DNA of 64,000 nucleotides, from positions 8,134,501 through 8,198,500 of the forward strand of contig OU015663.1 in assembly GCA_907165275.2 (NCBI GenBank). Reading direction: 5' to 3'. Shown piece by piece: positions 47,041-57,965 of this stretch (position 1 is the first letter of the stretch; each line of letters begins with the position of its first letter). The notes under the pieces are model-generated. The model was not told the DNA's origin. It worked only from the letters and a program-made list of their open reading frames with translations, and ran no database searches. The translations under genes were made by a program, and so were the position numbers. Source of the DNA: Zygaena filipendulae (taxonomy: Eukaryota; Arthropoda; Insecta; Lepidoptera; Zygaenidae).

Positions 47041-47895
47041 CAAAATGATGGTTTCATGTTTATCATCGTTTCCCTACCTTGAAACTGGCAAAATGCGCAA
47101 ACCGCGCGATGCCATAACAAAAAAAAATAAAAAGTTATGGTCACTGAATAAAAAAATATATGTAATCACAGACGAATAAGAGAACATACTGTTCAGACGG
47201 TCATCTCAGGAACATCGGTGATGGACCTTATGCTACAATTGAACGTGACGTCTATATTTTTTTTAAATAGTCCAGCTTGTCTGATGTTTTGTTTTTTTTT
47301 AAATGTCAACGCGGCAATGAAAACTTAAATGAACTCAGTATGATGCTTACCTTTTTTAATGTCCGCAAGGCAATGGTAAAAGAGGAGAACTGATTAGGTA
47401 ATAGTTCCCTCTTTTTTAATTGGATTGTTAAGGATATAAAGAAATAAAAATAAATCGTACTTGTCATAAAAAAATATTTCTTGGCACCTTTCTTTCTTAA
47501 TTTTTTCTTTTTTTTTTTTAAAGCATTTTGTAGCATCGGCGGTAATTCTCTTTTTTCTAATCGTACTAAATCAGTCCCTTTCAAAGTTTTATTAAACACA
47601 TTACATTACACCAATTATATATGTATAAACAAAGTAATGGTAATATTTAAAAAATAATTAAGAACAATTTCCCTGTTGACAAAGTAAAATAATATTTTTT
47701 CATAATAGTTCACAAGACTGAATTTAAGTCAAATAGTAGCAGTATTTGACTGAATGAATGAGTTCTTATTAAAATAATAATAATAATAATCCGCTTCACA
47801 ACACAGACTACTAAATCCCACAGTAAGCTTATGTAGTAGAAACCAATCAAACATGGTCTATACTACATATAAGTACATATATATTACATTATAGA
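47041..47895. other. AT-rich region without a gene
   Basis: Open frames here are lysine-rich translations of AT-rich DNA with no family resemblance. An (AAT)n run lies at about 47775-47790. Confidence 0.35.
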
Positions 47896-48099
47896 CTAGC
47901 TGTGCCCCGCGGTTTCACCCGCGGTAATTTCGGAGTTCCCGCAGGAATCCTGGTATAAGAAGTAGTCCTTCTCTGTACCCCTGACAACGTTCATGCCAAA
48001 TTTCATATAAATCCGTTCAGCCGTTTTTGCGTGATTGAGTAACAAATATCCAAAATTCCAAACATTCACACTTTCGCATTTCAAATATTAGTAGGATGT
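47896..48099 (-). mobile_element. Helitron-like repeat
   Basis: A well-preserved copy: CTAG 47896-47899, CCGCGGTTTCACCCGCGG hairpin, TACCCCTGACAACGTTCATG, ATCCGTTCAGCCGTTTTTGC. Confidence 0.75.
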
Positions 48100-48439
48100 A
48101 CAAATTACAAACAAACACACTTGAATTGAATGCCGATATTGACATAAATGTAAGGTGCTCATTCACCGAGAGCCTTTTGTGTGTAATGTAATAAATGCAA
48201 CGATTTTGAGAAACAATGCTTAGTTATGAGCTTCTGAATTGTTACACTCGAATGCTTGCGACGAATGTTGACTATGAAAAATACTACGAAAATTAAATAT
48301 AGTTCGAAAGTATAGATACCTGATTCTAAGGAGTTTGTTAGGGTCCCTAAAGAAATCTCTGTGAGAGTGAACAAACTTGGATAAACGCCAAGTTTACTGG
48401 ATAGTTTACTGACATCACAGTTCATGATGCCCTGAGAAT

Positions 48440-48569
48440 TGATAAACTTGAACCGATGTGTTTTTTTTTCTTCATTACGAGAAAACCGGTGAAATTTAAC
48501 GTCCTTTCGTAAACTGGTGCACGTGGGCACACAACTTCTAAAAATACCAAATTCACCGAATTTGTGCAT
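48440..48569 (-). pseudogene. Possible THAP-like fragment
   Basis: From an ATG at 48569 the minus-strand frame reads SCVPTCTSLRKDVKFHRFS within its first 31 residues. The Cys-x3-Cys followed by FHRF is the start of a THAP finger. The rest (conserved Trp, Cys-x2-His, AVPxxF) is not recognisable downstream. Weak; it could be coincidence, though a clearer THAP remnant lies 5 kb away. Confidence 0.3.
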
Positions 48570-48784
48570 GCAAAGTGGCGGAACTAAATCGACGCAAGCA
48601 CTTTACCATAATAGAAACACCGAAAATACTATTTATCTGGATTTAAGAGGCGTTAAGTAATCGACGCGAGCAGTTTCCATAAAAACAAAAGACTTAAAAA
48701 GTAATCTGTGCAAAAGAACTAGGCAAAGTATTGCGAGAGCGAGACTTGAGCGATTGACTGACGGATGCCATAAAGAAAAAATTT

Positions 48785-49053
48785 TAACAAAAAAATTAAA
48801 ACCGACTTCCAAAAACACAAAACTAAAAAGCTAAAAATAAAAAGCTAAAAATAACAAAATACCGATTTAATCCAAAAGACAAAAACACACGTAAGATTAC
48901 AGCGGGCTTGTCGCCAAATTCAAACCGATCAGTGGTAGCACAAAACAATAATAATCTTACGTATTTTTTTGTCTTTTGAATTAAATCGGTATTTTGTTAT
49001 TTTTAGCTTTTTAGTTTTGTGTTTTTGGAAGTCGGTTTTAATATTTTTGTAAT
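48785..49053. repeat. Long hairpin, arms of about 100 bp
   Basis: The left arm (about 48790-48901) and right arm (about 48957-49053) are near-perfect reverse complements, starting AAAACCGACTTCCAAAAACA outside and reaching CGTAAGATTA inside. The left arm carries a duplicated AAAAAGCTAAAAAT block. A loop of about 55 bp has CAAACCGATCAGTGG, which recurs near 58510. Confidence 0.75.
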
Positions 49054-49273
49054 TTTTTTTTTATTTCTCGCTTTTAAGTGACTTGGTTCGTAATTTCTCT
49101 AAGTTACAATAGCCTAATGTAAACTGCTCATCACCTTTTACAAAATTTTGCCTTTCCCGACGCAGTGACGTTAATTGCTGAGGAGTTCTCCTAGTACATC
49201 ACCATCAGTTCCTCTTCACCATGTACATTGTGAAGAGCATAAATTGTTTAGAAAACATATTAAAGTTAACGAT

Positions 49274-49814
49274 TCGGAACCCGTGAAATACCTATTATTG
49301 AGTAGTTCCAATGACCATCTGTGGTCTTTATCATCAGTCCCACTTCTTCAAATTTTGCTTTCCGAAAGCAAATAAACGATTTACTATAAAAAATACAAAA
49401 ATTGCTATAGGTTTACCTATAATTTATGAAAAGTTCCCTCGATTACTCCAAGATTCCATCATCAGATCTCGACTTGGTGACAATGGGATCAATTTGGGAG
49501 TATCCCCTTTCAAACAAAAAAACAATTTTCGGAATCGCTCCAATCGGAATCCGTGAAATACGTATTATTGTTGAGTAGTTCCGATGACCATCTGTGGTCT
49601 TCATCATCAGATCCACTTCTTCAAATTTTGCTTTCCAAAAGTATATGAACGATTTACTATAAAAAATACCGAAATCGCCATAGGTGAGCCTATAATTTTT
49701 GAAGAGATCCCTCGATTTCTCCAAGATCCCATCATCAGATCCCAACTTAGTGGCAATGGGACCTACTTGAGAGTATACCCTTTCAAACAAAAAAAGAATT
49801 TTCCAAATTGGTCC
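49274..49814 (+). repeat. Tandem duplication, unit about 270 bp
   Basis: The unit begins TCGGAA(C/T)CCGTGAAATAC at 49274 and again at 49544. Both units carry GACCATCTGTGGTCTT, CTTCTTCAAATTTTGCTTTCC and CCCTTTCAAACAAAAAAA. The downstream end, CGAACATAGAACCTCCTCCT then TTTTTGGAAGTCGGTTAAA (to about 49905), is the end of a widespread repeat also at 28355 and 57044. Confidence 0.75.
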
Positions 49815-50191
49815 AACCGTCTTCGAGTAATCGGTGAACATACATAAAAAAAAACCATACATACAATCGAACATAGAACCTCCTCCTTTTTGGAAGTCGG
49901 TTAAACAATGGCCGCAGGCCGGGAGTGGATTTCAATTAAAAAAAACTTTCAATGAAAGATAAATGTGACTTAGTTTTCTTTGCCTTTTCCGAAAGAGGTA
50001 AATAAAAAAATAAAAAATGTACGTCAAAATCAAGGGTGATAGCGGGGGAAACGAAGCGGGAGAAGGGCCAAAACGTCATGTTCAAAAGTAGCGCTGTCAT
50101 TCACTAAGGTTGAAATTTTTTCCTTGAACATTGCCAGGTGTGTATGTAATTTATTGTGTCCAAGCCCCAATACCTGCTAATAAATGGTAAA

Positions 50192-53090
50192 ATGATTGAA
50201 CTCACAGCGAAATTAACAACAGGGACTGTATACCTTGCTGGTGAAGCAGTGGAGTGCTGTATAAAATTTTGTCATACTACGAAACCAGAACACAGAAATT
50301 CACAAAGTCATAGGTAGGCACCCGATTTTTATCGAATTACAGGTAAGGTAAGACACCTATTAGAAACTTAAGGATTGCACCTCCGAAGAGACCTGACTGG
50401 CATTTAAACTAAAGTCTTAGCTACGCTATGATTTCCAAGCATTATTATCATTATTGCAATAATTATTAGAAAATTTGATACTTTGATGCTTAGGGTGTAA
50501 AGTTAATAGTACTTAAATTCCAGTGACATTCTTGAAAACTTAGCATGGGTATCAGCACAGATACACTGTTCATATTCAACATCAAGGAATACGGGTGAGA
50601 AGGCATCTTCTACATCTTCAACTGGGAAATCAACATCTTTAGAGTTAAACCCCTGCGATGTTGGTGAAATAGTCTATCATAGTAACCCAAAGATATTATG
50701 TTGCGATTTAACTATACCACTTGGAGAAACAAAAACATGTAAGTGATACATTTTTTATATGTATACATTAGTTATACTCATTCTTATTGATTTTTCAAAG
50801 AGTATTCTAAGTAAACATTAAATAATTGGTTGTCTGGAAGAGATCGCAACTATGTGATAAGACCACCATTTGCATTTTCCTTTTATTTAGGTATTTTAAT
50901 ATTGTTATTTTATGTACAATCAATAAATTAAAAATAAGTAATAAATCCGCCAGTTATAGCTTAAATAATAAATAAGCATTTGAGTACATAGTATATTAAT
51001 TCAACATTTTTTTTTATTCTTCATTTACAGTTTGGTACAGAGAATCGCTACCAATCGAAGCCCCACCATCATACAGAGGAACATCAGTAAAGTATTCATA
51101 CAAATTGACAATAGCCTCACAGAAAGTGGGCTCACACATACTGTTTACTATGATACCTTTTAGAGTGTTGCCAATCAGTCCGATAGTAAAAATGCAGGAC
51201 CTAGCTGCTTTGTGCGGGAATGAGACCACTGAGGAGCTGCAGCCAACAAATCCATTCTCAGAGGAAAGGAAGGTGGAAACCCCACTAACTATGGCTTTAC
51301 AAGTCTTACAGGTATATACATTCTAACTGCAGTTTGCTAGGTAAATACAAAAGTAATACACTAAACATGTTGGATTTAAACTTTCTGTGAATATACAGAA
51401 ATTATAAAGTTAGAACTAGGTATTTGTCTTTCTAAGTTGTTTTTAAGTACAACTAGGATTATCTAGAGTATTCATTTATTAATTACACTGGATTGTATAA
51501 TAATTAAAGATGGAAATATGTATTAAATTTCAGAATCTTACAGCCCGAAGGAGTCCAAACTCATATATGATAACAAACACGCGAGGCAAAGTGGGGCGAT
51601 TCTGCTTATTCAAATCAGCTTACAAACTTGGTGAAGATATAGTTGGCACCTTCGACTATTCTGTTGGAACTGTCACTTGCATGCAGGTAATTTTTTTGGT
51701 AGAGTTTACCCCTTTCAAGGAAGCATGCAGGTAATACAAAAACTCAAATGCTGAACCTTTGACATGATAACTATGGAGATTTTTTTTTATTGGCACACTA
51801 ACTGCTTGTGAAGCCTTATTAATAAGTTAATAACTAATAATACATATAGGTACACTAAGACAAGTCTATTTGCTAATAATAGGTGTGAAACAAATTTGCA
51901 TTCGCTTTGAGGGGGTCTCCATCCACACCCTGTGTCCAACAGCACTGATATTACAAAGGGGAAAGATTTGATTTTTTGTATATTTGTTACAATTTAAAAA
52001 CTACTGGACTATTCTTAAAAATTCTTTCATCACTAAAATGTTACATTATCACTGAGTAACATAGGCTATATTGTAATCAGGAATTCCTATAACAGCTATA
52101 AAAATGAAAAAGTTTTCAAATTAGTAGAGAATATAAATTACTAAGGAACTAAGGAAAAGAAGAATTATATTGAAGTAATAGGTTTCAGTATCACTGCAAC
52201 CGGAAGAGGACATCAAAACAACAACACCGCCGAAGAGGGAAACTGTAACAGTGGCCAGATACCATGAAGTTACACTGGGATTGACACACATGCAATTGAT
52301 ACTACCCATACCGCTACACATAACACCTGCTTTTGACGCAGATGAAGGTAATTGTCTTTTGGCTATACATCAGTTATAGATTTAATTAATTAAAGGATTT
52401 TAGTAGTTTAGATCCTTCTACTTAACAAAGACATTGCCAGCAAGAAACCAAAAAAATGTCAAAACAAGTGTTTTGCAAATATTAGTAACTAGCTGTTACC
52501 CACGGTTTCACCTGCGGTAATTTCGGAGTTCCCGTGGGAATTTCAGGATAAAATATAATCCTTCCTCATTAATCACTCTATCTATTGGCTAAAACTGCAT
52601 GAAAATCTGTTGCAGTTAGATCTAAGCATACATACAGACAGTGGGAAGCGACTTTGGTTTATACTATGTAGTGATGTTCTCTAATGTTTCTCTTCTCTAT
52701 TTGTGGCTTATTTTCATCTAATATCTTGCTCAAAGATTTCTAGATCACACCACTTGCAGTATATTATGCATGGCAATGCTAGTAGATTAAGTTCAGACTT
52801 ATGTATCTATGACAATATGAGATATACCTCATTATTGGTATTATAATATTGTCATAACTTGATGACTGATTCTTTTTGCAGTATCATTAAAATGGCGTCT
52901 TCACTTTGAATTTGTAACCTCATATGAAAAGGTACGTCCAAATCCAGAAGACAAGGATTGGTGTGCTCCATTAAATGTTCCAATAGAGACAATGGTATGG
53001 AACCTTCCAGTGAAAATCTACTCAACACTTCCAAAACAAATCACACAGAACAATGTTGGTTTCGATGAATATGCCATGGATATTTACTAG
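50192..53090 (+). CDS. RGP1: RGP1, partner subunit of the RIC1-RGP1 RAB6 exchange factor
   Basis: Six exons: 50192-50313, 50524-50738, 51031-51311, 51534-51686, 52182-52347, 52882-53090 (TAG); 381 aa, all GT-AG and in frame (human RGP1 about 391 aa). RGP1 with RIC1 activates RAB6-type GTPases at the Golgi and is needed for retrograde endosome-to-Golgi traffic. The family's arrestin-like fold is evident. MIELTAKLTTGTVYLAGEAV at the start parallels the human N-terminus. PPSYRGTSVKYSYKLTIASQ, RGKVGRFCLFKSAYKLGEDI and VSLKWRLHFEFVTSYE also match, and the protein ends in TMVWNLPVKIYSTLP. Exon 5 starts at 52182 (AG GTTTCAG), since using the CAG six bases later destroys the frame. Convergent with RRP15, about 1.1 kb between stop codons. 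AATAAA at 53192-53197 is a plausible polyadenylation signal. Confidence 0.94.
52489..52674 (-). mobile_element. Helitron-like repeat in RGP1 intron 5
   Basis: CTAG at 52489-52492, CCCACGGTTTCACCTGCGG, CCCGTGGGAATTTCAGGATA, and ATCACTCTATCTATTGGC. Matches 11338 and 45838 inverted. Confidence 0.7.
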
Positions 53091-54219
53091 TATGATTGAA
53101 GATAAATTTGCTTGTTGTCATAAAACACTCCTCAGCTCAGGTATAATAATAATGGTTGAACTTGTTTTTGTACATACTATATTTTAAGACTAATAAATAG
53201 TAAATTATGAATCTTGTACTTATGACTTAGTAAACTAGATCATCTACTTCTACTTCATAATATTATGTCTCATCTGCAGTATTATTCAAGTATCTGAGAT
53301 ATGAAATTGTTTTTGGCAGTCATTTTTTGTTGCTATATACATATAATGTGCTAAAATTAACTGCAAATATTTACAGGACTGAAATTATACTTACGTTATA
53401 ACAAACAGGATAAGCAAACAAAAAAATAATATTATATGTTCAGTAGTTTTTCACAATATGAGGAAAATAAATTCATTGAAAAATCATTAGAATTACATTC
53501 ACAAGGTAAACAACACACCTAGCTCACTTATACATATCACAGATAATATAAACATACATACAAGGCACGCGCCACACACATAGCGATGGATCAGCTGTTT
53601 GGCTTGATTGAGGTCATTGACCTTAAGATACTGGCGCGCGGCGATGTGTGCGGTGAGCGCCTTCAGAGGTTGTTTTATTTTTTTGATTGAGCAAAAGGAT
53701 GTCTGCAGCTAATAATATAGGTACGTAAAGTGTGAATGTGTTACCTTGCTTTCATCCTAATATCTGGGGCTCCTATGAATAGCATTATGGCCTAGGGTCT
53801 TGGTTCCCATAGTCAAGGCTGCTTTTGGACAAATACTTAAAAAAAAAAAAACTAGTTTGGTGTTAAGAGTGTTTACGATGTTAGGGTGTTTATTGATTAA
53901 AATGGGCATGAATTTCGGGATTTCCTCAGGGACTCAGGAATAAGGTGGTGATAATGTGGTAATCCAATGTGTTAACTATCTCTATTCCAAATTTAATTCA
54001 ACTACAATGTGATGGGTAACTCATAATAATAATGGTAAATGGTTTAAATATTGCATACCTTTACATACATATTTTAACTATGGCTATTGCTCATGCTTTC
54101 ACCTGCATAAATTTCATATTAAGTACCTACTATTACTTTCCTCCCTGTTTAACTATTGAATATCATGTGGAATACGGGCAATTTATAAATAACGCAATTA
54201 ACATAAAAAATAAATAATT
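53091..54219. other. Region between the RGP1 and RRP15 3' ends
   Basis: AT-rich, no gene seen. A GC-rich inverted pair, GCGCCACACACATAGCG and CGCGGCGATGTGTGCG (53566-53655), may be a small MITE. AATAAA for RGP1 lies at 53192. Confidence 0.4.
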
Positions 54220-55605
54220 TTATTCATCTACAGATTCTTTATCCCAATCTTTCATTTTTGCTCCCATCATAAAATCATCCCTGTAAACAAAGAAAAATGT
54301 ATTCATAATTGCATTCCAAAAAGTTCATGAGTCAATGAAGCTAAGCTTGTAAATTGGAGGAGCATGTATGCATTGCTGCTAATGCAAATACAACTGCTTA
54401 CATGTTCTTCTTGCATTTTTCTAAGTATATAATAATTTGGATACATTAAAGTAAAACATCTTTTTGATATTATGAATTTGTTGCAATATGCACAGAGTTG
54501 TCAAATTTTGAAAACAAGGTTGCTTATTAATTTCAGTGTGGTACCTACATTTTCTTAATTTAAAGCCTATGGAAGTAGTTATGTATTTTATAAAACAACA
54601 ACAAAACTCAACTCAATTTTGCAAACTATCTGTGGGCTCCTTGGTGGCTAACAAATAAAAATATTTCGTGACATGACTGCAGCACTAAGCGCCATACAAA
54701 TTGATGATGACACACCTGTTATGCCCTCTGCAACAAATCAGTTAAATACATACCTAAGAGCGTCCCATTTTGTTTCCTCATTCTCAAGCTTCAACTCCTT
54801 TTTCAAAGATTTAGCATTTTCATCTACATTTATTGACTTTGACTGTTCCATTAAAGTGTCGAGGAAAGCCCGCTTGTCAAATTTCTTCAGGATTTTCTCT
54901 TTCTTCCCTTCTGTCAAGTCACTTCGCTCAACTTCCTTCTCCAATGTTTTTTGCTGATTTCTAACAGCATTGAACATTTGCACTACACCTTTTGTTGCAA
55001 TTTTTTTTAATAGTCTTTCTCTATCTTTTTGTAAAATGTTCGGTTTAATTCTTATTGATGGTTTATCATTTTTCTGTTAACATAAATAACACCAAGTTAA
55101 TCCACCTTACTAAACTAATTGAGTAGTAAACTTTGTAATTTAAGATACTTTACCTTGTCTTTCAGTTTGAGTTTTGATTCTGGTAGATCAATTTCAGTTA
55201 TAGGTTTTTCTTCTTTTGTTTCGCCTATAATCTCGAAAGTAGGCTTTTCTTCTACTTTAGTTTTTACTATTTCAGAGTGCTTTTTAGCTCTAGATAAAAC
55301 TATGGTCTTCTTATTTTTAGGTTTATTTGTGCTTAGAATCTTAGCTACTGAATCTGCCCATCCTTCATTAGTCATTATACCATTTTTTTCTTTATTATCG
55401 TGATCGGAACCTGCACTCTCTGCATCAGCATCTACTTCATCATCCGATTCTTCAAAACTTGAAGATTCAGAGTTGGATTCTGAAAAGTCAAATGCTGTCA
55501 ACGTGATACTTCGGTTTATTACCTTACGTACCGCTTACCTACCAATTAAAATTACAAAAAAATTAAATGGTACTAACCTGAAATTTTTAATACTCGTTGA
55601 CCCAT
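54220..55605 (-). CDS. RRP15: RRP15-like ribosomal RNA-processing protein
   Basis: Four exons, read leftward: 55605-55578, 55479-55154, 55073-54754, 54280-54220 (TAA); 244 aa (human RRP15 about 282). RRP15 is a nucleolar factor of 60S ribosomal subunit assembly. The family pattern is clear: an acidic N-terminus, then GWADSVAKIL, then KPNILQKDRERLLKKIATKG leading into GVVQMFNAVRNQQKTL, a KFDKRAFLDTL segment, and the C-terminal signature RDDFMMGAKMKDWDKES. Two acceptors for exon 2 keep frame: 55479 (after TGACTTTTCAG, better pyrimidine tract) and 55494 (after GTTGACAG), which would add AFDFS and give 249 aa. The first exon codes only MGQRVLKIS plus one base. AATAAA at 54219-54224 overlaps the stop codon. 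Divergent from the DCAF5-like gene, 4 kb away. Confidence 0.92.
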
Positions 55606-56411
55606 ATTGTTGCTTGTCTTTGTTGTTCTACACTTTAAGAAGTGATAACCTTCTCTCTGGGTACTTCCTCAGAAGAAACTGTTATTTATTGTTCTGAGGG
55701 TACCTCCGGGCTCCGACACCAATAGATTTTTTAATTTTTACTAAATTGTCAGCGTCAAGCACAGAAGCAAAGAGTATATAACCACTACGTGAAGGTGGTC
55801 AAGCATGCACCGACCGCCACAAATTAACTAGACATATCCGACCGCGGCGCACCGGGTGTGCGTTCCGTGACTTCGCACGAATCACAAATTAACTAGACTT
55901 ATGCCTGCACGAATGCACTCGAGCGCGCTCGATACCCGTTCTGTGGCTTGTGGTGAAATTTTACGCTGACAGCTGTCAGAGCGTAGTTTGACCCGTTCCG
56001 TGGCTCAGAGTGAAGCAACCAAACAACCATCTCCGAAGTAGGTTAATTTTCACTCTGACAGCTATGTATTGTATAAGAAGTGTCAAAGTTTGCGCCAAAA
56101 ACCGGATTCATCGAAAAAGAAATCAATCGGAGTTCTTACGATCAAAGGGGAGGTGTCGTAGTCATATAAAGTTTATAATTGGATGTAAAACAGTCTTATT
56201 CGCAATGTGAGTTGAGAGAAAAGAAATGGCGCCTAAAATTTCAAATATTTTGAGGTTATATAAACAACTCGATCGTTCTGTGGCTTGGTTGCAACTCAAA
56301 CGAGTGAAATTTTAACCGAACAACGCACCAAACCCACGGAACGCACTCCGGTAATTAAATATAGGGATGTAAAAAATAATCGATTATTATTTTCTAATAA
56401 TCGATTTTAAC
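55606..56411. other. 5' flank of RRP15 with dispersed repeats
   Basis: Contains CACAAATTAACTAGACTTAT-type motifs (55817, 55882), GTGATAACCTTCTCTCTGG (55639) and GACAGCTGTCAGAG (55969). No supported ORF. RRP15 promoter presumed in the first few hundred bases. Confidence 0.4.
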
Positions 56412-57015
56412 ATCTCGTCCACATTGGGCGTTTTGAAACACGCGCTTTGCTGACGCGCGTATTGAGAACCCCGAATTTTATCAAAGTGTAGTCTCAAAAG
56501 TGTACACATGCAAACGCGCGCTGCTGGTGAAGCGCGCGTCAAACGCGCGATTTTTTCCTTCGAACGCACGTTGCTCGGACGTCAGCTGCGCGCTTTGGGA
56601 TACATGAGCGGCCATTTTGTTGCACATTTGATCGCGATTCGCGCGCTTTTGTGTAAAATGCACCCACGTTATGAAAATTGAGATCGAACATTTTGGTACC
56701 TACTGATTGCTTTATAGATGAAATTCAAAATCGACCAGCTATTTGATAAATGGAAAATCCCGATTACGAGTTTTTATTCTGGTGAAATTGAGTATCTTAA
56801 TATTATTGTATTACCCGTTATATCAGCTTTTATATTAGTCTATCTCGTATTGGGTGCATCCAATATTCTCTTTGTCTCTGTCGTCATCTTTACGACGGTT
56901 CGAACTGAGCCAAAAGTATATTCGCCCTATTGCAGCACGTCAAACGCCGTGCTAAACGTGGTTTGTGTACGCGATCAACGCGCGCTCAACGCAACGCCGA
57001 GCGCCCAGTACCAGC
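56412..57015. repeat. Region rich in ACGCGCG/CGCGCGT motifs
   Basis: Repeated ACGCGCGT-type octamers appear between about 56430 and 56650 and again at 56940-57000. TTGGGCGTTTTG at the left and CGAGCGCCCAGTA at the right may be diverged inverted ends of one element. A 145-codon frame (56718-57155) crosses it and resembles no protein. Confidence 0.35.
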
Positions 57016-57043
57016 CATGTACTAGCTCTAAACCAACTATTTA

Positions 57044-57320
57044 TATTAAACCAACTTCGAAAAAGGAGCAAGTTCTTCAAGTGTATGTATGTTCAACGAT
57101 TACTCGAAGACGGTTGGACCGATTCGGAAAATTCTTTTTTTTTAAACGGGTATAATTGTATATTATCCCCTTGCCATCAAGGCAGGATCTTTTGACGGGA
57201 TCTTTGAGAAATCGAAAGAACTCTTCAAACATTACAGGCACATCCATTGATATTTAAGTATTTTTCATATTAAATCGTTGATTTGCTTTCGGGAAGCATC
57301 ATTTGGTGAAATGGAACTGA
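57044..57320 (+). repeat. Copy of the 'GACTTCCAAAAAGGAGG' repeat
   Basis: CAACTTCGAAAAAGGAGCAAG, TGTATGTATGTTCAACGATTA, CGAAGACGGTTGGACCGATT and ATCTTTTGACGGGATCTTTG follow the order, inverted, of 49905-49400. Confidence 0.6.
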
Positions 57321-57513
57321 TGGTGTAGTTAACAGATGGCCGTCAGAACTACCAGTAATAAGTATTTCATGGGTTGTGAACTTGCGATTATATTACTTTA
57401 ATATGGTTGCTAAGTAATTTGTCCTCGTTATAATACATAAGGTGAAGTGCAGCTGATAATGGAGTACCAATAGTACTCCTCAACTACTAACATCCCTCAA
57501 ATGGCAAAAGCAA

Positions 57514-57712
57514 TCCTACTAATATTAAAAATGTGAAAGTGTGGATGTTTGGATGTTTGTTACTGAATCACGCAAAAACGGCTGAACGGATTTGGATGAA
57601 CTTTGACATGCACGTTGTCAGGGGTACAAAGAAGGACATAGGGTACTTTTTATCCCGGAATTCCCTCGGGAACTCTGAAATTACCGCGGGTGAAACCGCG
57701 GGGCACTGCTAG
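57514..57712 (+). mobile_element. Helitron-like repeat, well preserved
   Basis: Starts TACTAATATTAAAAATGTGA and ends ACCGCGGGTGAAACCGCGG, GGCACTG, CTAG at 57709-57712, then T. The two CCGCGG blocks can pair as the subterminal hairpin. Confidence 0.75.
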
Positions 57713-57807
57713 TATTACATAAAAAATGGTGAGCAATAGACGTTACAAACTAGACCACTTAAAAGTGAGAAATAAAGTTTGAACAAAAAATTCACTACAT
57801 TTCATTT

Positions 57808-57965
57808 GACTACCCGATTGGCGCAGTAGGTCACCATGCCTACCCACTAATCTAGGGGTTCCAGGTTTGATTCCCGGTGGGGATGGACTTTGTGTGATGA
57901 TTTGATGAACACAGGGTTCCAGTGTGGGTGTGTACAATATATATGTAATAATAGAATAGAATAGA
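57808..57965 (+). mobile_element. tRNA-derived SINE
   Basis: An A-box-like TGGCGCAGTAGGT (57818) and B-box-like GGTTTGATTCCC (57867) in tRNA spacing, followed by a non-tRNA body and an (AATAG)n tail at 57948-57967. The head is too diverged and unstructured for a working tRNA. Confidence 0.65.

Noticed and set aside
47306..47599. 97-codon lysine-rich frame
   Set aside because: Caused by poly-A/T tracts; no domain or conserved pattern.
52186..52188. RGP1 exon 5 acceptor at TTTCAG before TATCAC
   Set aside because: It leads to an unrelated frame ending in a stop; the AG at 52180-52181 keeps the family sequence.
56718..57155. 145-codon open frame starting MKFKIDQLFDKW with a hydrophobic stretch
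   Set aside because: It runs across several repeats (CGCGCG-rich region, then the 'CTTCGAAAAAGGAG' repeat), has no recognised family and no supporting splice structure.
57818..57880. tRNA gene
   Set aside because: A- and B-box-like motifs are present, but acceptor and anticodon stems do not pair, and a SINE body and simple tail follow.
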